A stretch of DNA of 37,160 nt from Phycisphaerales bacterium. Lineage in GTDB: Bacteria; Planctomycetota; Phycisphaerae; Phycisphaerales; SM1A02. Each line of letters begins with the position of its first letter. Position 1 is the stretch's first letter. The stretch spans positions 1-37,160 of the forward strand of contig SIAA01000020.1 of the NCBI GenBank assembly GCA_009692045.1. Direction: 5' to 3'. Of this stretch, positions 15,719 through 24,587 are shown piece by piece. The notes under the pieces were generated by a model. It did no database searches. It saw nothing but the letters and a program-made list of their open reading frames with translations, and was not told where the DNA came from. The translations under genes and the position numbers were made by a program.

Positions 15719-18634
15719 ATGGCCGAGACCTCGATTGGCGAAACGAGTACGACCAACGAACTGCCGTTCCGCTACTCGGCAGCGTTGGCCGATGGCATCG
15801 AGCGTCGGTGGCAGGCGCACTGGGACCAGGAACACACATTCCAATCGCTCAATCCCTCCGACAAGGGCTTCGACGCATCGCGCCCCAAGTATTACTGCCT
15901 CGACATGTTTCCCTACCCATCGGGTGCCGGGCTTCATGTGGGGCATCCCGTCGGGTACATCGCCACCGATGTGATTTGCCGTTACAAGCGGGCCCGTGGC
16001 TTCAATGTGCTGCATCCAATGGGATGGGATGCCTTTGGATTGCCAGCGGAGCAGTACGCGGTGCAGACTGGCGTGCATCCATCGGTAACCACCCGCAACG
16101 CGATCAATACATTTCGCAAGCAACTGAAGCGCTTTGGGTTTTCCTACGACTGGGGTCGGGAGTTGGCCACGATCGATCCCGATTACTACAAGTGGACCCA
16201 GTGGATCTGGTTGCAGTGCTATCACGCCTACTGTGATCCCAAGACGGGCAAGGCGCGGCCCATCGGCGAGCTTGAGTTCGCCCTCGCTAGGGAGAACCGT
16301 GAAGTGGAGTTGCCACCAGCCGTGGTGATAGCCGCCGCGGGTACTGCGGGCACTGCGCCGCGCGCGCACATCCGAAAGCGCTGGCTCGACTGCACCCGCG
16401 CCGAGCGTCAGCAATACTTGGACACGCTACGACTCGCATATCGCGGGGGGCAAACCGTGAACTGGTGCCCGAAGCTGGGAACGGTACTGGCCAACGAAGA
16501 GGTGATCGATGGCCGCAGCGAGCGCGGTGGCCATCCCGTGTTCCGCATGCCGCTCTTGCAGTGGATGTTTCGCATCACGGCCTTTGCTGATCGTTTGCTG
16601 GAGGACCTGCAACTGGTGAACTGGCCGGCAAGCACACGCAGCATGCAGGCGGAGTGGATCGGTCGGAGCGATGGCGCAGAGGTCCGGTTCGCTGTCTCAG
16701 CGCTGCCGTCCCTTGCGGTGGTGGGGGAGGCGATGCCCGATCTGGAGGTATTCACAACGCGGCCAGACACGCTATTCGGCGCCACCTACATGGTTGTTGC
16801 TCCCGAGCACGCGCTGGTCACTCGAGCTCTCGCCGTGCCCGCAGCCGGAACCAATAGTGCTGCTCTCGCCGCCTATGTGGCGCTGGCTCGCAATCGATCC
16901 GATGTGAATCGCCAGTCAGAGTCGAAGAACAAGTCTGGCGTGTTCACCGGTTACTTCGCGCGCAATCCCGCTACAGGCGAGGCGATTCCTGTGTGGACGG
17001 CCGACTATGTGCTCATGGGCTACGGCACCGGGGCGATCATGGCTGTCCCCGGGCATGATCAACGCGACTTCGAGTTTGCTCAACTATTCGGGTTGCCGGT
17101 CAAGCAAGTAGTAACAGTTGCTGGGGTGCCATTCACGGGAGAGTGCGCCGTGTCTGGTGAGGGTGTCGCCTGTGCCAGCAGTAGCGCAGCGTTGACTCTC
17201 GATGGCTTGGCAACCGCCAACGCCAAAGAACGAACGATAGCGTGGCTCGAGTCTGTAGGTAACGGCAAGCGCCGGGTGCAATATCGATTGCACGATTGGT
17301 TGTTCAGCAGGCAGCGTTACTGGGGCGAACCCTTCCCCGTTGTGTTCGATGAAGAGGGCCTGCACCACCCGGTGTCGGAGCGGGCATTGCCTGTGTTGCT
17401 TCCCAGCCTCGCCGACTTTGCCCCGGTGATCAGCGATGCGCCCGTGCCTCCTCTGGGGAAGGTGGTGGAGTGGGTGCAAACCACTGCGGGTGCCGCTGGT
17501 GTAGATGCGAGCGAACTGCCTCCCACCACCAAGGTGCGGCGCGAGACCAACACCATGCCCAACTGGGCCGGGTCCTGCTGGTACTACCTGCGCTTCTGCG
17601 ATCCCCACAATGATGCCAGGTTTGTTGATTCGGTCGCGGAGAGGTACTGGATGGGGAACGGCGGCGTCGACCTCTATGTCGGCGGTTCAGAGCATGCAGT
17701 GCTGCACCTGCTCTATGCAAGATTCTGGCACAAGGTCCTCTATGACTTGGGTCATGTGTCCACGGTGGAGCCGTTCGCCACTCTGTTTCATCAGGGACTG
17801 ATGACCTCGTTTGCTTACGCACGGCCGGATGGGAGTCTTGTTCCTGCGGATGAAGTGGTCGAGCGCGGGGGCAAGTTCTTCGAGACGGCGACGGATGGAA
17901 CTCTCGAGCAGATAGTCGCCAAGATGTCCAAGAGCCTGAAGAATGTCATCAACCCCGATGACATCGTGGCCCAGTTTGGAGCGGACACGCTGCGGTTGTA
18001 CGAGATGTACATGGGGCCACTGGAGGCGAGTAAGCCATGGAACGCCCGAGACATCTCCGGGGTGTTCCGCTTCCTGCAGCGGTTCTGGAGATTGGCCGTT
18101 GATGAGCAGACAGGTAACGCGGCGTTGGCGCGTGAGGCTGATCCCAAGCTGGAGCGCCTGCTGCACCGGACGATTCAACGAGTTGGTCAGGACATTGAGC
18201 GGCTGGCGTTCAACACCGCGATCGCCGCTCTGATTGAGATGGTGAATGCGGCCACCAGGCCCACGGAACTCCGCGATCCTGCTGGTGGCGGTCTGACAGG
18301 GGATCAGCTGCATCGGTTGACTATTGCCCTCGCGCCGCTTGCCCCTCACATTGCTGAAGAGGTGTGGGCGAGACTGGGTAACAAGTCGAGCATCTCTGGC
18401 TCGCAGTGGCCCGCGGTGGACGCAAGACTCTTAGTTGATGACGAGGTTGAGATCCCCGTGCAGGTCTTGGGCAAACTGCGCGGGCGCATCATGGTTCCGG
18501 CCTCGGATGCGGGGGATGTCATGAAGCTCGAAGCCTTCGCCTTGGCGCATCCCGCAGTTGAAAAACTGCTGGGGGGGAAGCCCGTGCGTAAGGTCGTGGC
18601 GGTCCCGGGCCGCATGGTGAACTTGATTATCTAA
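15719..18634 (+). CDS. leuS: Leucyl-tRNA synthetase
   Basis: This class Ia synthetase charges tRNA-Leu. The HIGH-type motif HVGH is at 73-76 (PYPSGAGLHVGHP), the CP1 editing domain includes TTRPDTLFGATYMVVAPEH and GTGAIMAVPGHDQRDFEFA, the WCP motif is NWCPKLGTVLANEEV, and KMSKS is at 735-739. At 971 residues it is about 110 longer than E. coli LeuRS; an extra segment between about residues 170 and 230 (around ARENREVELPPAVVIAAAG) in the region before NWCP accounts for part of this. ATG 15719 gives the MAETS start; an upstream in-frame extension to 15521 would cover the divergent gene and is rejected. Confidence 0.96.
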   Translation: MAETSIGETSTTNELPFRYSAALADGIERRWQAHWDQEHTFQSLNPSDKGFDASRPKYYCLDMFPYPSGAGLHVGHPVGYIATDVICRYKRARGFNVLHPMGWDAFGLPAEQYAVQTGVHPSVTTRNAINTFRKQLKRFGFSYDWGRELATIDPDYYKWTQWIWLQCYHAYCDPKTGKARPIGELEFALARENREVELPPAVVIAAAGTAGTAPRAHIRKRWLDCTRAERQQYLDTLRLAYRGGQTVNWCPKLGTVLANEEVIDGRSERGGHPVFRMPLLQWMFRITAFADRLLEDLQLVNWPASTRSMQAEWIGRSDGAEVRFAVSALPSLAVVGEAMPDLEVFTTRPDTLFGATYMVVAPEHALVTRALAVPAAGTNSAALAAYVALARNRSDVNRQSESKNKSGVFTGYFARNPATGEAIPVWTADYVLMGYGTGAIMAVPGHDQRDFEFAQLFGLPVKQVVTVAGVPFTGECAVSGEGVACASSSAALTLDGLATANAKERTIAWLESVGNGKRRVQYRLHDWLFSRQRYWGEPFPVVFDEEGLHHPVSERALPVLLPSLADFAPVISDAPVPPLGKVVEWVQTTAGAAGVDASELPPTTKVRRETNTMPNWAGSCWYYLRFCDPHNDARFVDSVAERYWMGNGGVDLYVGGSEHAVLHLLYARFWHKVLYDLGHVSTVEPFATLFHQGLMTSFAYARPDGSLVPADEVVERGGKFFETATDGTLEQIVAKMSKSLKNVINPDDIVAQFGADTLRLYEMYMGPLEASKPWNARDISGVFRFLQRFWRLAVDEQTGNAALAREADPKLERLLHRTIQRVGQDIERLAFNTAIAALIEMVNAATRPTELRDPAGGGLTGDQLHRLTIALAPLAPHIAEEVWARLGNKSSISGSQWPAVDARLLVDDEVEIPVQVLGKLRGRIMVPASDAGDVMKLEAFALAHPAVEKLLGGKPVRKVVAVPGRMVNLII

Positions 18635-18637
18635 GAC

Positions 18638-19105
18638 TTAGGCGCGGCGACGGCTGCGAGTCAGGCCAGCGATGGCCAGAAGCGCCAGAGCGCCAGGTGC
18701 AGGCACGCCGAAACTAAAGGCCTGGGAGCCGCCGGAAGCAAAGGTGGCATTCCCCAGCAGGCCGCTCGTGGGGCTGAATGCCATGCAGCCCCCGATTGTG
18801 TCGTTCGAACGCCAACCGTCGCCATAATCGTCGTACATCGTCATGGTGTAGACATTGTCCGCGACATCCAGATTGATGGTCGTGTAATAAACGAACCCGT
18901 CGGTGCCGTTGGAGGTGAGCTGCCCGGATAACTGATTGAAGTTCCAGAGCGCGACTGCTGTGCCGCCGTTAGCAGTGAGTTCTGCCCGCGCGTTGTCATC
19001 GGCGTAAAAAGCATCCACCTGAAACACGAGCTGCACCATCGATGCCTGCGCGGCTGATGTGAGGGCGAGAACGGCGAGGGTAGCGATTGGGGTGTAGCTC
19101 TTCAT
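18638..19105 (-). CDS. Secreted PEP-CTERM-like protein
   Basis: From ATG 19105 the protein has a signal peptide (MKSYTPIATLAVLALTSAAQA), a roughly 110-residue secreted domain with YDDYGDGWRSND, and a C-terminal VPAPGALALLAIAG hydrophobic segment followed by an Arg-rich end. That tripartite tail is the PEP-CTERM-type sorting signal common in Phycisphaerae, which would direct exosortase processing at the cell envelope. The DDYGDGW stretch resembles short Asp/Gly motifs of secreted adhesin-like domains; function is unknown. A GTG at 19177 would add 24 residues ahead of the signal peptide and is rejected. Its stop lies 3 bases from the leuS stop. Confidence 0.8.
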   Translation of the reverse strand: MKSYTPIATLAVLALTSAAQASMVQLVFQVDAFYADDNARAELTANGGTAVALWNFNQLSGQLTSNGTDGFVYYTTINLDVADNVYTMTMYDDYGDGWRSNDTIGGCMAFSPTSGLLGNATFASGGSQAFSFGVPAPGALALLAIAGLTRSRRRA

Positions 19106-19400
19106 GGTGATCTCAGTTGCCGATGAATCTGTCGGAACCAATGACTGCGTAGAGTTCGCCAACGCGAACGCCCACACCCCTTTGCCTTCACTCCTTATCT
19201 GGTAGTCGCTTCCTAAGAACCACGAGAAAGCGAACTAGATGCAATTTATCACAATGGGTCAACAAAGCCAGAAACAATGCTTCCCGCTTGGTTGAAACTC
19301 CGCAATAAATCTGCGGCCACCATTGTGAATCAAAGAAGAGTGTGCAATAACTGCTGATGTGTCTGAAAACCGAGGGGAAGCCAGCCGAGCGTTGAACGCT
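19106..19400. other. AT-richer intergenic region
   Basis: The 295 bases hold the upstream region of the PEP-CTERM-like gene and the region after the metalloprotease stop, both on the minus strand. Apart from the promoter candidate at 19234-19262 and a weak AGCG/CGCT hairpin near 19388-19400 after the metalloprotease, I see nothing in it. Confidence 0.4.
19234..19262 (-). promoter_or_regulatory. Possible sigma-70-type promoter of the PEP-CTERM-like gene
   Basis: On the minus strand TTGACC (19257-19262) is followed after 17 bases by TCTAGT (19234-19239). The -35 matches consensus at five of six bases and the -10 at about three. It predicts a leader of roughly 120 nt. Confidence 0.3.
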
Positions 19401-22322
19401 TCACAATCTGTATAAATACGCAGGGGACAAAGACTTCCTGACGCGTTCTAGAGTTTCGCTCAGGTGCGCTGCAGTATATGTATCAATGTTATTGGACAAA
19501 TCAATTTGCGTCTGAAGTTGCCCAGCCAGGTGCTGAAGTTGGGCTCGCGCCAAAGTCGCCGAGGCGGTCCCCGTGGCTCCAGAGGAGTCTGGAGCAAGCA
19601 TCAGGTCAATCATGCGGTCCGTCCACTGGCGCTGCAAGTTGCGACGAAGGCTGCTGATCATCGGCGATCGATCAGAGAACTGACCGTCTGGCCGGTTCTC
19701 AACCTCGGTCCAGACTGCCGACCTGACAATGGTCAAGAGCTCGGGGATGGTCAGGGCATCCGCAGTGGCTGGCGTCATCAACTCGTTGTCGTAGACGCGA
19801 GCGAGGGTGCCTGGATTGAGAAGGTTGGTGAGGGCCATGGTCTGGATAGCCAGAATGCGATCATGAATAGGCCATGCCGGTGGCGCCATGATGTCACTCA
19901 TGCCACCATTATCCATCCAGCGCCCAACTGAGAGTCGAGCGAGCAGCTCGGGGCTCAGGCCGAATGCCTGATCGCGCAGTGAGTACTCGATCACCATTCC
20001 CAGCGCGCGCCGCTGCTTCGCGGGGTCGACTGGCAGCACTGGTGCAGTTTCGCCTGGGTCTCCCTTGTAGTTGCGAGCGACGCTGGCGCCGCCGATCCAA
20101 TCAGCGGCAACATTTATGGCCTGAACCTGCTTCCCCAGCAGAGTTTCATAGGCCCGGCGCGCTCTCGACCACGACTCACCCTGCTTCACGATTCGGTCGA
20201 GAATCTGAGCGCGAAGGGATCCAACCAACCTCATCTGGCTGTCGGCAAAATCAAGTGGGTCCTTGGCAAGGTCGAAGCGCCGCGCCATCGGATCGGGGCC
20301 CATCGTGTCCTCATCGGTCGCGTAGGCATGTCCTGGATCGTTCACCTTGGCCAGAATCGGCTTGAGGTCCTTTTCCAGCGTGTATCCATACTCAATGGCC
20401 CAGTTATCGTAGGTGCCGACCTCGGTCATGCACCACAGTCCCTGCACCGGCCCATCTCCCATGTTGATGTTCACGGGCAGATAGTCCATGACGCTGTTGG
20501 AGAGTTGCACCGCCGCGTCAGTATTCAAGTCGGACATCGTGTACATGCCGGAGCCCTTGAAGTTGTGGCGCAATCCCAGAGTGTGACCAACTTCATGCAT
20601 GATTACATCCTTGATGAGCGGTCCCACAAAGTTCTCGGGAAGGCCATCGATGAACCCCGGCCGATTGGGGTTAGTGGGGTCTTCCTTCTTGGCTTCATCT
20701 GCCGGTTTGTCACCGGTGACATCGGCTTGCGCGAGGGGGAAGAGCTCTCCCATGCGAGCAATTGCGAGGTCGACCGATTTGGCTCGACCGCAGGTGCAGT
20801 ACCCGTTCACTTGCGAGAGGCGACTGCTGAGGCCGTCTGCGCCCGGCGAGCCCAGCAACTCGGAAGCGTGCTCCACAGGGGCTGCGCTTTGCGTCGACTG
20901 AGCCAGTTCGGCGCGCAACTGGGCTGTTATGCGAGCACGCTGATCGGGAGCGGCCAACTGCACCCGCGGATCCCACTGCGGGCGACTGGCTAGCCAGGCT
21001 CGTGTCTGCGGGTCGAATGCTTGGCCAACAATCTCCGGCACCAGTTCCCAGGTTCGCACATAGTTGTTCACGAATCCTTCATCCATCACGATGTCGGCGT
21101 CGAGAATCTCGCCCGTCTTGGGATGAACGCGGCTCGGTCCGATGGCGAATCCCATGTTGGCGTTAGTCCACAAAACGAAGTTGTAGCGCGCGTCCTCAGG
21201 GTCCTTCTCCATGTGGGCGCCGGTCCGCGCGTCCTGCTGATAGACCTGAACTGCGCCGTCAATGCCAATCTTTTCAAAGGCCTTGTTCCAACCAAGGATT
21301 CCATCGCGAACCCAGCGACGATAGCGAATCGGCGTGGTGTGTTCGATGTAGAACACGATCGGTTCCTTGGGAGGGCTGAGTGACAGATTGGGATCCGCCT
21401 TCTCAATGCGCCACCTATTGATGTAGCGCACGAATGGGTCCTCCTTGGAGGGATGGCCCACATCCATGAAGGCGGTGGTGAAGTAACCGACCCGTTCATC
21501 GGCGGCACGCGGGACATAGCCCGTGTCTTCGGGAATCTCACTGAGTGAATAGTGGATGGTGGCGAGTACGCCGCCGCGAATGGGAACCTTGAAGGCGAGC
21601 TCCACATTCTGGGGGAATCCCTTGGCTTTCGTCACTTCGATCAACGATGCGTCGAGTCCAGCAACGCGGTTGTTGAAGAACGAGGCGGCGCCGCGGCCGA
21701 ACAGGTTTGTCAGGTCGATTATCCATCCGCCGCCCGGTCCCACGCCCTCGATGGGGGCCTTGAATACGACTCGATCGGTGAACACGCGCTCCCGACCCAA
21801 CTTTGACTCGTCATCACCGCTGCTGCGAACTTCTAGGTTGGGTTGAATGAATGCCACCTGCTTATCGAACCTGCGGAAGTGTCCGTAGAGGTCTCCGAAC
21901 TGAACTCCTGCTTCAGGAACTCCACCGGCGATCGTGTAGGCAAGGAAGAGCAGCTTTTGCTCGATTTTCGCCGGCAGTTCCACCTTTATCTGGATGCCCT
22001 TCTCGTCCTTCCACATTCGGAAGAGCCCATTTACCCCATCGAGATTGGCCACGATCTCTGTGTACTTCTCTTTCTCGGGGTCCCACTTGGGGAAGTCCTT
22101 TGTTGGGTCGTAGGCAGCCTTGCCATCCTTGGGAGACTTCTCGGTTTCAGGGGGAGTCGGCGCTGCTGGGCCCTGCGCTGCTGGGCCCTGCGCCGCAGCG
22201 ACTGGTGCCAGAGCAAGTGCGCCTGCACAGATCAGTCCCAGCAAGTTGGTTCGCAGTGAGGTCAGGCCGGAGCGGATAGCGGGAGTGGCGGTTGGTGTGT
22301 TTGTCATAGGTGGTTCGACCAT
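19401..22322 (-). CDS. Secreted zinc metalloprotease (DUF5117/DUF4953-type)
   Basis: The 973-residue protein has a signal peptide ending near APVAAAQG, a short repeated Gln-Gly-Pro-Ala linker, a large N-terminal region beginning about DPTKDFPKWDPEKEKYTE, and the zinc site HEVGHTLGLRH (His576, Glu577, His580, His586). This HExxHxxGxxH pattern and the order of domains match the uncharacterised DUF5118/DUF5117/DUF4953 proteins, which are exported. Substrates are not known. ATG 22322 follows TATCCT by 5 bases; ATG 22307, which also keeps the signal peptide, is an alternative, and neither has a Shine-Dalgarno. Longer starts reach into the divergent gene and are rejected. Confidence 0.88.
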   Translation of the reverse strand: MVEPPMTNTPTATPAIRSGLTSLRTNLLGLICAGALALAPVAAAQGPAAQGPAAPTPPETEKSPKDGKAAYDPTKDFPKWDPEKEKYTEIVANLDGVNGLFRMWKDEKGIQIKVELPAKIEQKLLFLAYTIAGGVPEAGVQFGDLYGHFRRFDKQVAFIQPNLEVRSSGDDESKLGRERVFTDRVVFKAPIEGVGPGGGWIIDLTNLFGRGAASFFNNRVAGLDASLIEVTKAKGFPQNVELAFKVPIRGGVLATIHYSLSEIPEDTGYVPRAADERVGYFTTAFMDVGHPSKEDPFVRYINRWRIEKADPNLSLSPPKEPIVFYIEHTTPIRYRRWVRDGILGWNKAFEKIGIDGAVQVYQQDARTGAHMEKDPEDARYNFVLWTNANMGFAIGPSRVHPKTGEILDADIVMDEGFVNNYVRTWELVPEIVGQAFDPQTRAWLASRPQWDPRVQLAAPDQRARITAQLRAELAQSTQSAAPVEHASELLGSPGADGLSSRLSQVNGYCTCGRAKSVDLAIARMGELFPLAQADVTGDKPADEAKKEDPTNPNRPGFIDGLPENFVGPLIKDVIMHEVGHTLGLRHNFKGSGMYTMSDLNTDAAVQLSNSVMDYLPVNINMGDGPVQGLWCMTEVGTYDNWAIEYGYTLEKDLKPILAKVNDPGHAYATDEDTMGPDPMARRFDLAKDPLDFADSQMRLVGSLRAQILDRIVKQGESWSRARRAYETLLGKQVQAINVAADWIGGASVARNYKGDPGETAPVLPVDPAKQRRALGMVIEYSLRDQAFGLSPELLARLSVGRWMDNGGMSDIMAPPAWPIHDRILAIQTMALTNLLNPGTLARVYDNELMTPATADALTIPELLTIVRSAVWTEVENRPDGQFSDRSPMISSLRRNLQRQWTDRMIDLMLAPDSSGATGTASATLARAQLQHLAGQLQTQIDLSNNIDTYTAAHLSETLERVRKSLSPAYLYRL
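22161..22190 (-). repeat. Perfect tandem repeat, 2 x 15 bp
   Basis: Two identical 15-base units (22161-22175 and 22176-22190) encode a repeated Ala-Gln-Gly-Pro-Ala linker just after the metalloprotease signal peptide. Copy number could vary between strains by slippage without shifting the frame. Confidence 0.85.
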
Positions 22323-22327
22323 ATATA

Positions 22328-22333
22328 AGGATA
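22328..22333 (-). promoter_or_regulatory. -10-like TATCCT, 5 nt before metalloprotease ATG 22322
   Basis: On the minus strand TATCCT is followed by TATAT and ATG 22322. It shares the roughly 50-base divergent region with the gene at 22372. Confidence 0.35.
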
Positions 22334-22360
22334 GCCAGTGGGATCGCTCTGGCAGTACGC

Positions 22361-22366
22361 TTAGAT
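22361..22366 (+). promoter_or_regulatory. -10-like TTAGAT, 5 nt before ATG 22372
   Basis: TTAGAT (or TAGATC one base later) lies 4-5 bases upstream of the ATG and there is no Shine-Dalgarno, again compatible with a leaderless transcript. Confidence 0.35.
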
Positions 22367-22371
22367 CCTCA

Positions 22372-23715
22372 ATGGGGATCACCGATTCACCACAAGATCG
22401 AGATGGCCTCCCCTGGGGACTCACCGAGCTGGATGCCAGCGGGTTTGTGGTGTTTTTACAGGCCCCAGAGCAGCCCGTAGCAGCAGATGTGGGTCGCGCC
22501 ATCGAGGAGTGGATTGGCAGCCCGAGTGAGTCGAGCATCGAACCGCTGCCCACAAGCAATGAGGAGAGATGGGCGATTCGGGTTCATGCAGAGGGGGTGG
22601 CGTGCCCAATTATCATCTGGTGTGAAGAGGCCGCGGTGCTTGAGCCTACCGGTGATGAAGAACTCGATGCCGTCCTGACCACCTGCCCCTGGGTGATTCG
22701 CGCCCAACTGATATTTGCTCCGAGCGAGGCGATTTCCGAGTACTTCATGGTGGTCTCATTGCTGGGCACGATTGCCCCGGAGTCCCCCGCGATTCTGGAT
22801 GTAGTTACCAGCGAGTTCATTGAGCGCGAGACTCTTGACACCGACTTTCTCGCAGAGGATGCGCTGCCAAATGAGTCATTCCTATATGCCAAGATTCTCT
22901 ATGACGATGACGATGCGCCCGGAGGATTGACCATGATCGCCACACAAGGCCTGCTGCGCTGCGGCCTTCCTGAGCTGGAGGTCGTGGGAGTTCCGGTTGA
23001 GCAGCAGCATGCCGCGGCAGTGGTGCTTGATGTGACAGTTGGGCTGGCACTGGAGGCGGGATTACCCGACCCGGGTGGAACATTTGCCCTCGGAACTGGT
23101 CTCGAGGTGATACTCATGCCCGCGGCACAAGCATCGGCAGGCATCAAAGCGGGCGAAGTCGGCTCGACGCAGTGGCGTCACAAACTGGAGACCGAGGGTC
23201 AGTTCGACACCTCGCAACCGCATGCCTGCCTGTGTCAGCCGAGTTCGGCAGCAGGCGAGCAGATGGGTTGGCCATCATTGGTAGCTGCCGCAATGCTGGC
23301 GGGCGATGCCAGCGTCTTCGTCAGTGCCACGGCCCGCCACCGTCTGGGCATGCGGGCGCGCCGATCATTCTCAGCGTTCGCGACAGCGTTTGCTTCGCTG
23401 GCTCGCCCGAGCAAACCAGAGTGGGTCCGCATCGCCCACGAGGGATTCATGGTGCAGATCGCCGAAAGCAGCGCCCCAGCATCCGGGGGTGCCGTGCAGT
23501 CCTGGTGGCGCGTCGATCATCTCGATGGCGACGGCGTCGATGCTCTGCGGGTTGCCCGGGGCTCGGCTGACGCGATCGATCACCGCCGCATCGATAGCAC
23601 TGATGTGATGGACTGGCGCGTGGAACTTCCCGTGGAGGGGTCTCCTTTCGGTCCGTGGGAACCTGACGCGCTCCTCGCTGCCGTAGACAAGGTTCGCACA
23701 CAGGAATCACCATGA
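22372..23715 (+). CDS. Uncharacterised cytosolic protein, possibly DUF4026-related
   Basis: The 447-residue protein has no signal peptide or membrane helix. A central stretch (SFLYAKILYDDDD, then GLLRCGLPELEVVGV) resembles the pattern of DUF4026-type proteins, in which a Tyr-rich strand is followed by a THGL-R-G-ELE segment; this is recognition from memory and weak. The N-terminal third is acidic and Trp/Ile-rich. It begins 49 bases from the divergent metalloprotease and overlaps the next gene by 4 bases (ATGA), so it forms a two-gene unit with it. An upstream extension to 22120 runs antisense inside the metalloprotease and is rejected. Confidence 0.75.
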   Translation: MGITDSPQDRDGLPWGLTELDASGFVVFLQAPEQPVAADVGRAIEEWIGSPSESSIEPLPTSNEERWAIRVHAEGVACPIIIWCEEAAVLEPTGDEELDAVLTTCPWVIRAQLIFAPSEAISEYFMVVSLLGTIAPESPAILDVVTSEFIERETLDTDFLAEDALPNESFLYAKILYDDDDAPGGLTMIATQGLLRCGLPELEVVGVPVEQQHAAAVVLDVTVGLALEAGLPDPGGTFALGTGLEVILMPAAQASAGIKAGEVGSTQWRHKLETEGQFDTSQPHACLCQPSSAAGEQMGWPSLVAAAMLAGDASVFVSATARHRLGMRARRSFSAFATAFASLARPSKPEWVRIAHEGFMVQIAESSAPASGGAVQSWWRVDHLDGDGVDALRVARGSADAIDHRRIDSTDVMDWRVELPVEGSPFGPWEPDALLAAVDKVRTQESP

Positions 23716-24542
23716 GTGACGATCTCATCACCGTGTTCATGGCATCAACCGAGTTCGAGGCCGAGACCGTAGCAGCAACCCTTAGGGAGGCTGGGCTGCC
23801 TGTGGCAGTATTCCCCAGCACATCAAATGCGCTCGGCATCGCCCTCGGGGGTGCGGGGTCGTTGTTCGGTGTGCCGGTTCAAGTTCGTGACTGCGACTGT
23901 GCGCGCGCGCGCGAACTGCTCAAGGCCCAGAAGCTCGTCGCCGAAAGTGTTGACTGGGACTCCGTGGATGTTGGTTCTCGTGATGAAGAGGCGTCTAAGC
24001 TCGGGACTCTGCCGCCGCTGGCGCGCGCAGTGGGAAACACCCTGGTTAGATTGGGACTGATCGCTGCCGCCGCGGCGATCGTGCTGGGGCTACTTGCCAT
24101 GATCCTCAGTCTTGGTGGCTGCGCCTATCGTCTCGAAGGCAGAGCTGTCGAGGGTTCGTTCGATGGGGCAGCGGTGGTGCCTAGCAATAGCGAGGTGATG
24201 GGATCGCACATTCCGCAGGCGCGCATCCAACTCTGGCGCGATCCCGACTCGCTCGGGCGCACACTGGCTGCCGAAGCACAGAGTGGTAGCGATGGTCGAT
24301 TCGTGCTTGAAATCGCGGCGTTCGGTGCGGGGTGGCTCGATGAGCAGTGGTCCATTCGCGTGACACGCGTTGGCTACACGGGCCTGGAGCAGCACTTCAA
24401 GCTTCCCATGAAGCCTGATGATGTGGTGCTGGAAATAACGCTCACTCCCGGGCGCGAAAGCAAGTTCCGCGATCGGGAGGGCTCGGACGCTCTGAAGCGC
24501 GAAGCAGATAGCTTTGGCTCGGGTTCCATCCGCAATCGGTAG
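23712..24542 (+). CDS. DUF2007-type protein with membrane anchor and carboxypeptidase-regulatory-like domain
   Basis: Residues about 5-75 (FMASTEFEAETVAATLREAG ending FGVPVQVRDCDCARARELL) look like the small alpha/beta DUF2007 signal-transducing domain. A hydrophobic helix follows at about 112-136, then an extracytoplasmic beta-rich domain (HIPQARIQLWRDP, GSDGRFVLEI, RVGYTGLEQHF) like the carboxypeptidase regulatory fold, and a charged tail. The LGGC after the helix is not a lipobox because it is not N-terminal. It would link a cytoplasmic domain to an outer one through the membrane; ligand unknown. Its ATG overlaps the preceding TGA (ATGA). Confidence 0.7.
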   Translation: MSDDLITVFMASTEFEAETVAATLREAGLPVAVFPSTSNALGIALGGAGSLFGVPVQVRDCDCARARELLKAQKLVAESVDWDSVDVGSRDEEASKLGTLPPLARAVGNTLVRLGLIAAAAAIVLGLLAMILSLGGCAYRLEGRAVEGSFDGAAVVPSNSEVMGSHIPQARIQLWRDPDSLGRTLAAEAQSGSDGRFVLEIAAFGAGWLDEQWSIRVTRVGYTGLEQHFKLPMKPDDVVLEITLTPGRESKFRDREGSDALKREADSFGSGSIRNR

Positions 24543-24574
24543 TTGAGCACGGATTCGCGCCCTTGAGCAAACGC

Positions 24575-24580
24575 TAGACT
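24575..24580 (+). promoter_or_regulatory. -10-like TAGACT, 7 nt before PilZ gene ATG
   Basis: TAGACT is followed by CAACGGT and ATG 24588, with no Shine-Dalgarno. No convincing -35 lies 16-18 bases upstream. Confidence 0.45.
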
Positions 24581-24587
24581 CAACGGT

